Below are positions 1-7,593 of a stretch of 9,564 bases of DNA, piece by piece; the stretch's first letter is position 1; each line of letters opens with the position of its first letter. Under the pieces are notes generated by a model, which did not search any database, had not been told where the DNA came from, and was given only the letters and a program-made list of their open reading frames with translations. This stretch comes from Negativicutes bacterium (GTDB lineage Bacteria; Bacillota_C; Negativicutes; Sporomusales_B; JARLHX01), in the NCBI GenBank assembly GCA_031292035.1, contig JARLHX010000068.1, positions 1 to 9,564 of the forward strand, given 5' to 3'. The translations under genes and the position numbers were made by a program.

Positions 1-92
1 CGGGCAACCACCGCTCCCACTGGTTCCGGGTCGTACACAATAATCAGGTACGACTCAGAACCGAAGTGGGAGCGGAGCTTGCCCGCGAAAGC
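1..92. repeat. Inverted REP pair (REPIN-like), left arm cut by window edge
   Basis: Bases 66-92 read GTGGGAGCGG followed by AGCTTGCCCGCGAAAGC, the classic Pseudomonas fluorescens-group REP sequence. Bases 1-20 are the inverse copy (its complement reads GTGGGAGCGG then TGGTTGCCCG). The spacer is also partly palindromic: GGTTC at 22-26 and GTCGTAC at 30-36 face GTACGAC at 48-54 and GAACC at 58-62. The whole element can therefore fold into one long stem. It lies just past the stop codon of the cystine transporter gene, a typical extragenic position, and may protect or end that transcript. Such doublets are mobilised in trans by RAYT transposases; none is visible here. Confidence 0.85.
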
Positions 93-114
93 ATTGGAAC
101 AGGCGCCGCAGGAC

Positions 115-1506
115 TCAAGCCTGCGCCAGCTCCCCATGCTCTTCAGCCTTCAGCAGTGCCTTGTCGGTCTGCTGCATCATCTGGCTGGTAATCGCCCCGG
201 CGGTGATCGAACCGCTGACGTTCAGCGCCGTGCGCCCCATATCGATCAACGGCTCCACGGAAATCAGCAGCGCCACCAGCGAGACTGGCAAGCCCATCGC
301 CGGCAGTACGATCAGCGCGGCGAACGTCGCCCCGCCACCGACCCCGGCCACCCCGGCCGAACTCAAGGTCACAATCGCCACCAACGTCGCAATCCACAGC
401 GGGTCCAGCGGGTTGATCCCCACCGTCGGTGCAACCATCACCGCCAGCATCGCCGGATACAGCCCGGCACACCCGTTCTGACCGATGGTCGCGCCGAACG
501 ACGCGGCAAAGCTGGCAATCGACTGGGGAATCCCCAACCGCCGGGTCTGGGCTTCAATGCTCAGCGGAATGCTCGCCGCGCTGGAGCGGCTGGTGAAGGC
601 AAAGGTCAGCACCGGCCAGATCTTGCGGAAGAACCGCAGCGGGTTGATCCCGGCCAGTGACACCAGCAGCCCGTGAACCACGAACATCAGGCCCAGGCCG
701 ATATACGACACCACCACGAAACTGCCCAGCTTGATGATGTCCTGCAGGTTGGAGCCGGCGACCACCTTGGTCATCAGCGCCAGTACGCCGTAAGGCGTGA
801 GCTTCATCACCAGGCGCACCAGGCGCGTGACCCAGGCTTGCAGGGTGTCGATGGCATTCACCACCTTCTGGCCCTTCTCGGCGTCATCCTTGAGCAGTTG
901 CAGCGCGGCCACGCCCATGAACGCGGCAAAGATCACCACGCTGATGATCGAGGTCGGCTTGGCCCGCGCCAGGTCCGCGAAGGGGTTCTGCGGAATGAAC
1001 GAGAGCAGCAACTGCGGCACATTCAGGTCGGCGACCTTGCCCGCGTAATCGCTCTGGATCACTTGCAGACGCGCCAATTCCTGGGTGCCGGCGACCAAAC
1101 CTTCGGCGGTCAGGCCGAACAGGTTGGTCAGGCCGATGCCGATCAGCGCGGCAATGGCCGTGGTGAACAGCAGCATGCCGATGGTCAGGAAGCTGATCTT
1201 GCCCAGGGAGGTGGCATTGTGCAGACGGGCCACGGCGCTGAGGATCGAGGCGAAGACCAGAGGGATCACGATCATCTGCAGCAATTGCACGTAGCCGTTG
1301 CCGACCAGGTCGAACCAGCCGATGGATGCCTTGAGCACCGGATTGCCGGCACCGTAGATGCCGTGCAGGGCGACCCCGAAGATCACTCCCAGGACCAGGG
1401 CGAGCAGCACTTTTTTCGCCAGGCTGAAGGTGGTGTGGCGGGTTTGGGCCAAGCCCAGCAGCAGGGCGAGGAACGCCAGCAGGTTGAGAATCAGCGGCAG
1501 ATTCAT
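115..1506 (-). CDS. tcyP: L-cystine / dicarboxylate-type sodium or proton symporter (TcyP/YdjN-like)
   Basis: This is an inner-membrane secondary transporter of the DAACS (glutamate transporter fold) family, most like the cystine importer TcyP/YdjN; at 463 residues it has the usual full length. It is hydrophobic throughout, starting with a segment at residues 3-20 and another at 33-50. Family landmarks are the serine-rich re-entrant loop [10 protein letters not shown] (305-314), [11 protein letters not shown] (338-348, the unwound helix region that holds cations) and [12 protein letters not shown] (422-433, the Asp/Arg/Asn substrate-binding helix). The ATG is preceded by GGAGC five bases upstream, which fixes the start. 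It is a single-gene unit, high in GC, with the REP pair just downstream. Cystine as substrate is inferred from overall resemblance; C4-dicarboxylate or other amino acids cannot be excluded. Confidence 0.88.
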   Translation of the reverse strand: MNLPLILNLLAFLALLLGLAQTRHTTFSLAKKVLLALVLGVIFGVALHGIYGAGNPVLKASIGWFDLVGNGYVQLLQMIVIPLVFASILSAVARLHNATSLGKISFLTIGMLLFTTAIAALIGIGLTNLFGLTAEGLVAGTQELARLQVIQSDYAGKVADLNVPQLLLSFIPQNPFADLARAKPTSIISVVIFAAFMGVAALQLLKDDAEKGQKVVNAIDTLQAWVTRLVRLVMKLTPYGVLALMTKVVAGSNLQDIIKLGSFVVVSYIGLGLMFVVHGLLVSLAGINPLRFFRKIWPVLTFAFTSRSSAASIPLSIEAQTRRLGIPQSIASFAASFGATIGQNGCAGLYPAMLAVMVAPTVGINPLDPLWIATLVAIVTLSSAGVAGVGGGATFAALIVLPAMGLPVSLVALLISVEPLIDMGRTALNVSGSITAGAITSQMMQQTDKALLKAEEHGELAQA

Positions 1507-1782
1507 TGAAGCTCCGAAAGACGATAGGTGCCAATTACCCTAGTCGGCAATTGTCAGCCGGTAAGCCTAACAGCTTGATATATATGAATTTAATAACGAT
1601 ATGGAATGGTGACTGGCGTTTTTGGAATAAGTCGCGAGTGCTTGGGCGCAGATGGCTGACGTGAGTGGGCCCAGGGAAGGCCTGGCGGAAAACCTGACCC
1701 TCTGGCTTGCGTATCCGCGTTAAATGTGAAGCTTTGGTTTTTTGTGGGCGTTAATTTATAGAGGCGTATTTTGCCGGCTCAT

Positions 1783-1788
1783 TATAAT
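1783..1788 (+). promoter_or_regulatory. Probable -10 box of first C58-like gene
   Basis: A perfect TATAAT sits 30 bases before the ATG at 1819. It predicts a transcript start near 1795 and a leader of about 25 bases that includes the Shine-Dalgarno. No good -35 hexamer lies 16-18 bases upstream, so an activator or a weak promoter is possible. The predicted transcript start lies after the alternative ATG at 1771, which argues against that longer start. Confidence 0.45.
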
Positions 1789-1807
1789 CTTGGTTGCGAT
1801 TTATATC

Positions 1808-1812
1808 AGGGA
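1808..1812 (+). promoter_or_regulatory. Ribosome binding site that decides the start at 1819
   Basis: AGGGA ends six bases before the ATG at 1819. The in-frame ATG at 1813 abuts this motif with no spacing, and the one at 1771 has no comparable motif. The ATG at 1819 also makes the N-terminus align with that of the downstream paralogue (MSVF against MEPF, both with Cys36 as candidate nucleophile). Confidence 0.6.
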
Positions 1813-1818
1813 ATGGTG

Positions 1819-2403
1819 ATGAGCGTTTTTGCAAGGTATGCGAATTTTTTTGATGGGACTTGTGGCAGGCTCAAACAGTACGAATATATAGAGCGTTACA
1901 ATCTCCAGAATAAAAGGGGTGTTTGTCACGCCCTGTGTTTTATCTATCTTGAAATGCGCCGAAATAGCGAAAAATTTCATCTGGCCAAGGAGCAGGCGCC
2001 CCTATGGCACCGCGCTGACGAACTGCAAAGCATCCTGATATATGGCAATAGGCCTGGCGCTTCCCCGCTGGTTTCTCATGGGATTGAATTGGTTGCCTTG
2101 AAAACGGGCTGGAGAATAGTGGGCTGGAATCCCAGTGTTGCACCTTATATCAATCTCGCCAATGACATAATGAAAGCCCCGGGAAAGGCCTTCATTTTAC
2201 ACGTCGGTCATCATGCGTGCGCGGTGTTCAAGGAAAAAAATCAAGGCTGGATACGTTTTTTTGATCCGACTTATGGACAGGTTACTTTCAAGTCCGCAGA
2301 GAAGTGCTCTTCATTTATCAGTGCTTTCCTTCAGGATCAACATATTCAGAAAAAATACGATATGCCATTTGGGGCGCAGGTTCTGGCTATGCATTTGCAC
2401 TAG
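1819..2403 (+). CDS. YopT/AvrPphB-like (C58-type) cysteine protease candidate, copy 1
   Basis: A 194-residue protein without signal peptide or membrane segment. Three motifs match the C58 papain-like family: GVCHALC with Cys36, HHACAVF with His132, and FFDPTYGQ with Asp149. The His-Asp spacing of 17 is close to that of YopT (His258/Asp274) and AvrPphB (His212/Asp227). Both of those are bacterial effectors that cleave host proteins (Rho GTPases and PBS1-type kinases). This protein is little more than the catalytic domain: no secretion domain, autoprocessing region or chaperone gene is visible. A paralogue follows about 250 bases downstream, sharing the Cys, His and GQ motifs and the central region. 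Codon use is AT-richer than in tcyP and ilvD, suggesting transfer. It may be an effector or toxin, or a protease with an internal role. Fold assignment is by motif only; activity and target are unknown. Confidence 0.68.
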   Translation: MSVFARYANFFDGTCGRLKQYEYIERYNLQNKRGVCHALCFIYLEMRRNSEKFHLAKEQAPLWHRADELQSILIYGNRPGASPLVSHGIELVALKTGWRIVGWNPSVAPYINLANDIMKAPGKAFILHVGHHACAVFKEKNQGWIRFFDPTYGQVTFKSAEKCSSFISAFLQDQHIQKKYDMPFGAQVLAMHLH

Positions 2404-2564
2404 GAATGGCTGGATGCAGGCTATCCCTACGAAGCAGGTGGGAGCGACGGCGGACAGTGCGCCTCGGATTAATCTCTTTTTCACCGTTCACGCGGTGGCA
2501 CCTTGAGTCAGCATCATGAGTGATGATGAGCGTTAGTTTATATCGGCCGTGTAGAAAAAATATT

Positions 2565-2570
2565 TATAAT
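2565..2570 (+). promoter_or_regulatory. Probable -10 box of second C58-like gene
   Basis: A perfect TATAAT occurs in a very AT-rich patch (2553-2575), about 85 bases before the ATG at 2656. As with copy 1, no convincing -35 box is present. It suggests that copy 2 has its own promoter in addition to any readthrough from copy 1, after which I see no terminator. Confidence 0.35.
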
Positions 2571-2655
2571 TATAGTTGAGGCTGACACCTCGTTTGGCGA
2601 AGTGGGTGTTGGTGGTGTGGCATTTGGTTTTTATGGAAAGTGAGTTTTCTTTATT

Positions 2656-3249
2656 ATGGAGCCGTTTTTTAAATATGCAAAACAGTTTGGTGGAAAGTGT
2701 GGGGCGCTGAATCAGGTTGATTATATAAACAAGTTCGCTCTGGAGACCCGGGATGGAGTTTGTTATGGTCTTTGTATTTCTTATATTGCCTTGCATGCCA
2801 AAGGAATCAATTTTGGCTCGGTGAGAGAGCAGAAGCCGACCTGGATGTTTGTTGACGGCCTGCAGCGCGCATACGATAACTTTCATGACTTTCGGGCTGG
2901 GTTTTCGAGGTTTGTTCCCGAATGGGCAAGGGTCTCCGCTTCGCTGGCGGGTCTGCGTGTCCTGGGGTGTAACCAGGGCGTGGGGCCTTCCTATATCGAG
3001 ATCAGTAACGCCCTGAGGGCACACCAGGGGGGGGCGTTATTGGCCATTGGCCGGCATGCTTGCGCTGTGTTCAAGGAGAAGGACGGCCGGGTACGTTTTT
3101 TTGAGCCCAATTATGGTCAGGCCACATTCGTTGCGTGGAACAGCTTTATTGCGTTCCTGAGTTGCTTTCTCCATGACCATAAAATCGAGAGGCAGTATGG
3201 TTATGCGTTAAATAAAAAAATATCCGTGTACTGGTATGAGCTCGTCTGA
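2656..3249 (+). CDS. YopT/AvrPphB-like (C58-type) cysteine protease candidate, copy 2, with Asp-to-Glu change
   Basis: A 197-residue paralogue of the preceding gene. Shared landmarks are C15, GVC with Cys36, Cys40, REQ/KEQ near residue 58, HACAVFKEK with His134, and RFF(D/E)PxYGQ. The third catalytic position is Glu150 (FFEPNYGQ) where copy 1 and the YopT family have Asp. Glu could still orient the His but might alter or abolish activity. No signal peptide, membrane helix or extra domain is seen. GGAAAG/GTGAG at about 2635-2644 is a rather distant ribosome binding site, and no better in-frame start exists. The gene ends about 25 bases before a strong terminator. The divergence between the copies (clearly homologous but with many substitutions) points to an old duplication kept by selection, or to two acquired variants, rather than a recent copying event. 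Confidence 0.63.
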   Translation: MEPFFKYAKQFGGKCGALNQVDYINKFALETRDGVCYGLCISYIALHAKGINFGSVREQKPTWMFVDGLQRAYDNFHDFRAGFSRFVPEWARVSASLAGLRVLGCNQGVGPSYIEISNALRAHQGGALLAIGRHACAVFKEKDGRVRFFEPNYGQATFVAWNSFIAFLSCFLHDHKIERQYGYALNKKISVYWYELV

Positions 3250-3272
3250 GTGGCCGTGTGGGTGGATAAATG

Positions 3273-3300
3273 AAAAGCCCGACCATTCAGTCGGGCTTTT
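3273..3300. terminator. Bidirectional Rho-independent terminator
   Basis: A perfect 11-bp inverted repeat, AAAAGCCCGAC and GTCGGGCTTTT, surrounds a 6-base loop. It has a T-run on the plus strand and an A-run that becomes a T-run on the minus strand. It sits between the end of the second C58-like gene and the end of convergent ilvD, so it can stop transcription from both sides. Confidence 0.92.
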
Positions 3301-3315
3301 TGCTGTGCCGGGTAG

Positions 3316-5163
3316 TTAGGGCACCAGCTTGTCCAGCATCGCCTTGTCGCGTACCGCACCCTTGTCGGCGCTGGTGGCGAGCAACGCGTAAGCCTTCAAG
3401 GCGGTGGTCACTTTGCGTGGTCGCACTTCCACCGGTTTCCAACCTTTCTTGTCCTGTTCCACACGACGTGCTGCCAGCAGCTCATCGCTGACCAACAGGT
3501 TGATCGAACGATTCGGAATGTCGATCAGCACTTTGTCGCCGTCCTGGACCAAGCCGATCGCGCCACCGGCAGCCGCTTCCGGCGAGGCGTGGCCGATGGA
3601 CAGGCCCGAGGTGCCGCCGGAGAAACGTCCGTCGGTCAGCAGGGCGCAGGCTTTGCCCAAGCCCTTGGACTTCAGGTAGGACGTCGGGTAGAGCATTTCC
3701 TGCATGCCCGGACCGCCTTTCGGACCTTCGTAACGGATGATCACGATGTCACCGGCCTGCACTTCGTCGGCGAGGATGCCGCGCACGGCGCTGTCCTGGC
3801 TTTCGAAGATCTTCGCGTTGCCTTCGAAGACGTGGATCGACTCGTCGACGCCGGCGGTTTTCACCACGCAGCCGTCCAGGGCGATATTGCCGTACAGCAC
3901 GGCCAAGCCGCCTTCTTTCGAATAGGCATGCTCGACACTGCGGATGCAGCCGTTTTCACGGTCGTCGTCGAGGGTTTCCCAACGGGTAGACTGGCTGAAC
4001 GCGGTCTGGGTCGGGATACCGGCGGGACCGGCCTTGAAGAAGGTGTGCACCGCTTCGTCGTTGGTCTGGGTGATGTCCCACTTGGCGATACCCTCGGCCA
4101 GGGTCTTGCTGTGCACGGTCGGCAGGTCGGTGTGCAGCAGGCCGCCACGGGCCAGTTCGCCGAGGATGCTGAAGATCCCGCCGGCGCGGTGCACGTCTTC
4201 CATATGGTATTTCTGGATGTTCGGCGCGACCTTGCACAACTGCGGTACATGACGGGACAGGCGGTCGATGTCGCGCAGGTCGAAAGCGATCTCGGCTTCC
4301 TGGGCGGCGGCCAGCAGGTGCAGGATGGTGTTGGTGGAACCGCCCATGGCGATGTCCAGGGTCATGGCGTTTTCGAACGCCTTGATATTGGCGATATTGC
4401 GCGGCAGCACCGAATCATCGTTGTCGCCGTAGTAGCGTTGGCACAGCTCGACGATGGTACGACCGGCCTGGAGGAACAGTTGCTCGCGGTCGGAGTGGGT
4501 CGCCAGGGCCGAACCGTTGCCCGGCAGGGCCAGGCCCAGGGCTTCGGTGAGGCAGTTCATCGAGTTGGCGGTGAACATGCCGGAGCACGAACCGCAGGTC
4601 TGGCAAGCGCTACGCTCGTACTCAGCGACTTTCTCGTCAGAAGCGCTGGAGTCGGCGGCGATGACCATGGCGTCGACCAGGTCCAGGCCGTGGCTGGCCA
4701 GTTTGGTCTTGCCGGCTTCCATCGGGCCGCCGGAAACGAAGATCACCGGGATGTTCAGGCGCAGGGCGGCCATCAGCATGCCCGGGGTGATCTTGTCGCA
4801 GTTGGAGATGCAGACGATGGCGTCGGCGCAGTGGGCGTTGACCATGTATTCGACGGAGTCGGCGATGATTTCGCGGCTCGGCAGCGAATAGAGCATGCCG
4901 TCGTGGCCCATGGCGATGCCGTCATCCACGGCGATGGTGTTGAATTCCTTGGCCACGCCACCGGCACGTTCGATTTCACGGGCGACCAGTTGACCCATGT
5001 CCTTGAGGTGGACGTGGCCGGGGACGAACTGGGTGAAGGAGTTGGCGACGGCGATGATCGGTTTCTTGAAGTCGGCGTCTTTCATCCCCGTGGCGCGCCA
5101 GAGGGCGCGGGCACCGGCCATGTTGCGGCCGTGGGTGGATGTTTTCGAGCGGTAATCAGGCAT
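3316..5163 (-). CDS. ilvD: Dihydroxy-acid dehydratase
   Basis: A cytoplasmic Fe-S dehydratase that converts 2,3-dihydroxy-isovalerate and 2,3-dihydroxy-3-methylvalerate to the 2-keto acids, the penultimate step of valine and isoleucine synthesis. At 615 residues it matches the usual bacterial IlvD length. Seen motifs are Asp81 in VDDGIAMGH, Cys122-Asp123-Lys124 in [10 protein letters not shown] (cluster ligand, metal ligand, metal-binding Lys), Cys187/190/193 in ACQTCGSC, and GRFSGGTSG near the C-terminus with the catalytic Ser. I chose the ATG at 5163 because GGAG lies about seven bases before it and MPDYRSKT is the standard IlvD N-terminus. An in-frame start at 5301 would add 46 unconserved residues. 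The gene is high in GC and stands alone, which is usual in Pseudomonas, with the shared terminator at its 3' end. Confidence 0.97.
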   Translation of the reverse strand: MPDYRSKTSTHGRNMAGARALWRATGMKDADFKKPIIAVANSFTQFVPGHVHLKDMGQLVAREIERAGGVAKEFNTIAVDDGIAMGHDGMLYSLPSREIIADSVEYMVNAHCADAIVCISNCDKITPGMLMAALRLNIPVIFVSGGPMEAGKTKLASHGLDLVDAMVIAADSSASDEKVAEYERSACQTCGSCSGMFTANSMNCLTEALGLALPGNGSALATHSDREQLFLQAGRTIVELCQRYYGDNDDSVLPRNIANIKAFENAMTLDIAMGGSTNTILHLLAAAQEAEIAFDLRDIDRLSRHVPQLCKVAPNIQKYHMEDVHRAGGIFSILGELARGGLLHTDLPTVHSKTLAEGIAKWDITQTNDEAVHTFFKAGPAGIPTQTAFSQSTRWETLDDDRENGCIRSVEHAYSKEGGLAVLYGNIALDGCVVKTAGVDESIHVFEGNAKIFESQDSAVRGILADEVQAGDIVIIRYEGPKGGPGMQEMLYPTSYLKSKGLGKACALLTDGRFSGGTSGLSIGHASPEAAAGGAIGLVQDGDKVLIDIPNRSINLLVSDELLAARRVEQDKKGWKPVEVRPRKVTTALKAYALLATSADKGAVRDKAMLDKLVP

Positions 5164-5337
5164 GGAGCACTCCGGGCGGCTAATCAGGTACACAAAGGGA
5201 AGTGAGCTTCTATGGGCCTCTGGCGCACACCGAAAATAGCCGGGTGCCCGAAAGCTGCCGTTGGCCTCGCGGGATCGCCGCGCGCCTGGGCCTGAGCTCA
5301 TAAACCCGCCGGGGGATGACTGGCGATGAATAGCGCG

Positions 5338-5343
5338 ATTCTA
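5338..5343 (-). promoter_or_regulatory. Possible -10 box of ilvD
   Basis: On the minus strand this reads TAGAAT (5 of 6 to consensus), 174 bases before the ilvD ATG. No good -35 box stands at the right distance. The 260-base gap between the exporter gene and ilvD holds no other clear signal. No T-tailed hairpin is seen after the exporter gene, so readthrough of the upstream operon into ilvD is possible. Confidence 0.3.
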
Positions 5344-5423
5344 CACCGCTGGCGGCGGGAAGGAATGGGCACAGGTATTGAGGCTGGGATTATGGAGTGT
5401 GAAGAATAATGATAGGGATCCTC

Positions 5424-6629
5424 TCACTCTAAAGCCGGTCGTTGGCTGCGCCGCCGGATGAGCGTGTTCAGACCAAGCCCCGTCGTACTCAGGAGCAGGA
5501 ATGAGCAGGCGAGCGTAGCTTCCAGTGCCATTGGGCTGAGATTGACTAGCGCACTGATCAGTCCGCCGCAAAGGAAAATCAACGTGTTACCAGCCGAGGC
5601 GCTTGCGCCAGCTTGATCCGGGAAACGCTCCATGGCTTTTGAGGTTGCAGCTGGACGAGTGATAGTTGTACCCGCAGTGCAAATGACCATCGGTATCAAT
5701 ATCGTGATAGTCGACAGGGTGAAGCGACTTGATAGGTAAAATAGCATCATCCCAGCGCAAAAAATAAAGCACAGACCCACCGAGATTTGGGTGTTGGCAG
5801 TTATTCTGGTACTGAGGTATCCCGCGACGGTACCACCTATGATATAGGCGGCGCCGTAGAGCACTAGCGTTAATGAGAACTCATACTCGGAAAGTTGCAG
5901 AAGCTCCATGAATATCAATGGCGAAACAACGATAAACGAAAAATGGCAGGTGAAAACCAATGCAGCGATCAGCCAGTAGACAAGGAATTGCATATCTGTG
6001 CAGATGTTGCGATAGGCCTGGAAGATTGAGCGGTAGGGGCTTTGTTTCGCTATTGTATCCTCTAGGAATAGGCAGGCTTTGATGAATACCATAGCCGCAA
6101 CCATGGTGAATATATAGAAACTGCCTGACCAGTCCAGCCACTTTTGTAATGTGGCACCGGCCAAGGGCGATAGTGATATGAAAACACCGCTGGCAGTAAC
6201 GATGAGAATACGCAACCGATCTCGTTCTTTACCCTCGAATAGATCCTGGACGAGGGCCTGTGACAGTACGAAACACCCGCACCCGGCTGCTTGGACCAAG
6301 CGAAAAAATAAAAACAGACTGTATTCACTAACGAGCACACACCCCAGTGCCCCCAGCATGGATATTGCCATACCCACCAGGAGGAGGTTTTTTCGACCTA
6401 CTTTATCGGATAGTGGGCCAATGAACAGCTGAGAGATGGATATTCCGACGGCGAACAGGCTAATGGATAGGGCAATGTCGGCAGGTGAGCGATTGAAATG
6501 AGAGGATAGCGAAGGAAAAGACGGAAGTAGCACATCAATTGGAAATACCCCTAGCAGTACCATGGATAGCAAGAGCGCAATAGCCGAGGTTTTTTTGTTT
6601 TTCTTTGTGACTGGATTTGGCTCAATCAT
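5424..6629 (-). CDS. MFS exporter, Bcr/CflA-like (DHA1), of the peptide-oxidase operon
   Basis: A 401-residue, 12-helix major facilitator protein of the inner membrane, probably a proton-driven drug or metabolite exporter. Helix 1 runs at about 15-33 and is followed by IDVLLPSFP, resembling the DMYLPAFP signature of Bcr/CflA pumps. The loop 2-3 motif A is GPLSDKVGRK (71-80). Helix 4 has the R-x-x-Q pattern at FFRLVQAAGCG (Arg110, Gln113). Its ATG overlaps the end of the diiron oxygenase gene by eight bases, with AAGGAGG 12 bases upstream, so the two are translationally coupled. As last gene of the operon it most likely exports the product or gives self-protection; the substrate cannot be read from sequence. 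GC content is below that of ilvD next door. Confidence 0.87.
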   Translation of the reverse strand: MIEPNPVTKKNKKTSAIALLLSMVLLGVFPIDVLLPSFPSLSSHFNRSPADIALSISLFAVGISISQLFIGPLSDKVGRKNLLLVGMAISMLGALGCVLVSEYSLFLFFRLVQAAGCGCFVLSQALVQDLFEGKERDRLRILIVTASGVFISLSPLAGATLQKWLDWSGSFYIFTMVAAMVFIKACLFLEDTIAKQSPYRSIFQAYRNICTDMQFLVYWLIAALVFTCHFSFIVVSPLIFMELLQLSEYEFSLTLVLYGAAYIIGGTVAGYLSTRITANTQISVGLCFIFCAGMMLFYLSSRFTLSTITILIPMVICTAGTTITRPAATSKAMERFPDQAGASASAGNTLIFLCGGLISALVNLSPMALEATLACSFLLLSTTGLGLNTLIRRRSQRPALE

Positions 6630-7593
6630 CGATCAGTCCCGCCTCCTTGAAATGGAGTCTATTATATTTATTATCGAAAACACCGGCTCTTTTCATGGCC
6701 ATTAAGGTGGGAGCGGCGCCGACTCTGATGCGTTGAATCGCTGCCGGTTTATTGAGGAGTGGCTGAATGATGGCGCAGGCCTGAGCCGCAGAGAAACCTG
6801 TGCTGCACAGACTTTTCGTCAGCCACGGTTTATCAATTTCTGAAAAAATAAAAATGATATCTTTGAGTAGTTTTGCTGCAAGTAGTTGCTGGTCCGTCTC
6901 AATGTTCTGCCAAAAATAGTAAAAAACTTCTGCAAAAAATCGACTGTGCTGAGCTTCATCTTCCAAATGCTGTCTTAGGATTGTGTAAACACTGGAAACT
7001 ATGGTGTGGCAGGTGATTTTGAGCAGTTCTTTGGCGATGATTGTCTCCGACACAAAGCCAATCAAGAGCCATGCTAGTGCTTTGTGTTCTATATCAACGC
7101 TGTCGATAAATTCAAGCAGTAGGGTGATTCGTAGTGGCTTGGTCTGTAGGTGTTGAATTCCATAATATTCCGCTACCTGTTTGGCTATCTCATAAGAAAA
7201 AAGCGCATGATAGCCCTCGTCAGTGTAGAGCTGTAAGGCCGCCGACCTCATTTCTTCGGGTGTGTCGATTGATAATCCTCCATGGATGATGGTTTCTACC
7301 GAGCGATTGACGATTTTGTGTTCCAGTACGGTTGTGTAGTCTAGAAAGTGAATCAAGTGATTGGCCGTGAGTTTTTGCTTGATTCTTTTGTCTATGTCTG
7401 TGAGCAGCGGATGTTGTAGGTAAGGCATAAAAGTTGGAGGGAACCAGTATTTGCTTTTTAGTTCAAATCCGAGCTCCTGCTCGGGAGGTAGAAAATAATT
7501 GCCTTTTTTGTTTCTTACACAGGCTTTGTTGTTCCAGTCTCCCAAGGTAAAACAGAGAGTGTTGTTTATGGTGTTGGGGTTGGAGGGCTTCAA
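6622..7593 (-). CDS. AurF-like non-haem diiron oxygenase
   Basis: A 323-residue all-helical protein of the AurF family (p-aminobenzoate N-oxygenase; CmlI is another member). These enzymes use a diiron centre and O2 to oxidise amines to hydroxylamines, nitroso or nitro groups. All seven expected ligands are present: Glu91 (VLEHKIVN), Glu126 and His129 (DEGYH), Glu183 (SETIIAKE), and His209, Glu213, His216 (HLEDEAQH). These match AurF Glu101, Glu136, His139, Glu196, His223, Glu227, His230 as I recall them, in order and with nearly the same spacing. The likely start is TTG, overlapping the TGA of the dehydrogenase gene (TTGA), with GGAG nine bases before it; the first ATG would remove 55 residues. 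Tight coupling to the SagB-like gene suggests both act on the same substrate. N-oxygenation is the family's best-known chemistry; the substrate is unknown. Confidence 0.85.
   Translation of the reverse strand: MKPSNPNTINNTLCFTLGDWNNKACVRNKKGNYFLPPEQELGFELKSKYWFPPTFMPYLQHPLLTDIDKRIKQKLTANHLIHFLDYTTVLEHKIVNRSVETIIHGGLSIDTPEEMRSAALQLYTDEGYHALFSYEIAKQVAEYYGIQHLQTKPLRITLLLEFIDSVDIEHKALAWLLIGFVSETIIAKELLKITCHTIVSSVYTILRQHLEDEAQHSRFFAEVFYYFWQNIETDQQLLAAKLLKDIIFIFSEIDKPWLTKSLCSTGFSAAQACAIIQPLLNKPAAIQRIRVGAAPTLMAMKRAGVFDNKYNRLHFKEAGLIDD

Larger units (their letters stand above)
1507..1818. other. Intergenic region between divergent tcyP and first C58-like gene
   Basis: About 310 bases without a convincing gene. 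The left end holds the ribosome binding site of the minus-strand transporter gene. From about 1560 the sequence becomes clearly AT-richer, which I take as the left boundary of an accessory island. The right end holds a perfect TATAAT (1783-1788) and the ribosome binding site of the plus-strand gene. I see no tRNA, no insertion-sequence ends and no strong hairpin; CCAGG/CCTGG at 1671-1685 is only a 5-bp stem. Confidence 0.5.

Noticed and set aside
1771..1818. Longer N-terminus for the first C58-like protein
   Set aside because: No ribosome binding site, the extra residues do not align with the paralogue, and the predicted transcript start lies downstream of this ATG.
2440..2475. REP-like GGTGGGAGCG after the first C58-like gene
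   Set aside because: Only the first nine or ten bases match the REP core; the rest (ACGGCGGACAGTGCGCC) does not, and no inverted partner is nearby. It could be a decayed REP but is not supported.
2512..2528. CATCAT/ATGATG hairpin between the two C58-like genes
   Set aside because: A 6-bp AT-rich stem without a T-run is too weak for a terminator and may come from simple repetition of ATG-like triplets.
2533..3024. A 163-codon open frame on the minus strand
   Set aside because: Antisense to the second C58-like gene, which has clear family motifs and a terminator at its end; the antisense frame has no recognisable domain and no good start.
3589..5205. A 538-codon open frame on the plus strand
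   Set aside because: It lies wholly antisense to ilvD. The translation is rich in Val, Gly, His and Asp without any family motif, as expected from the complement of a high-GC gene.
5164..5301. 46-residue N-terminal extension of IlvD
   Set aside because: The extension is arginine- and proline-rich without similarity to IlvD proteins, while MPDYRSKT at 5163 with GGAG before it is the usual start.
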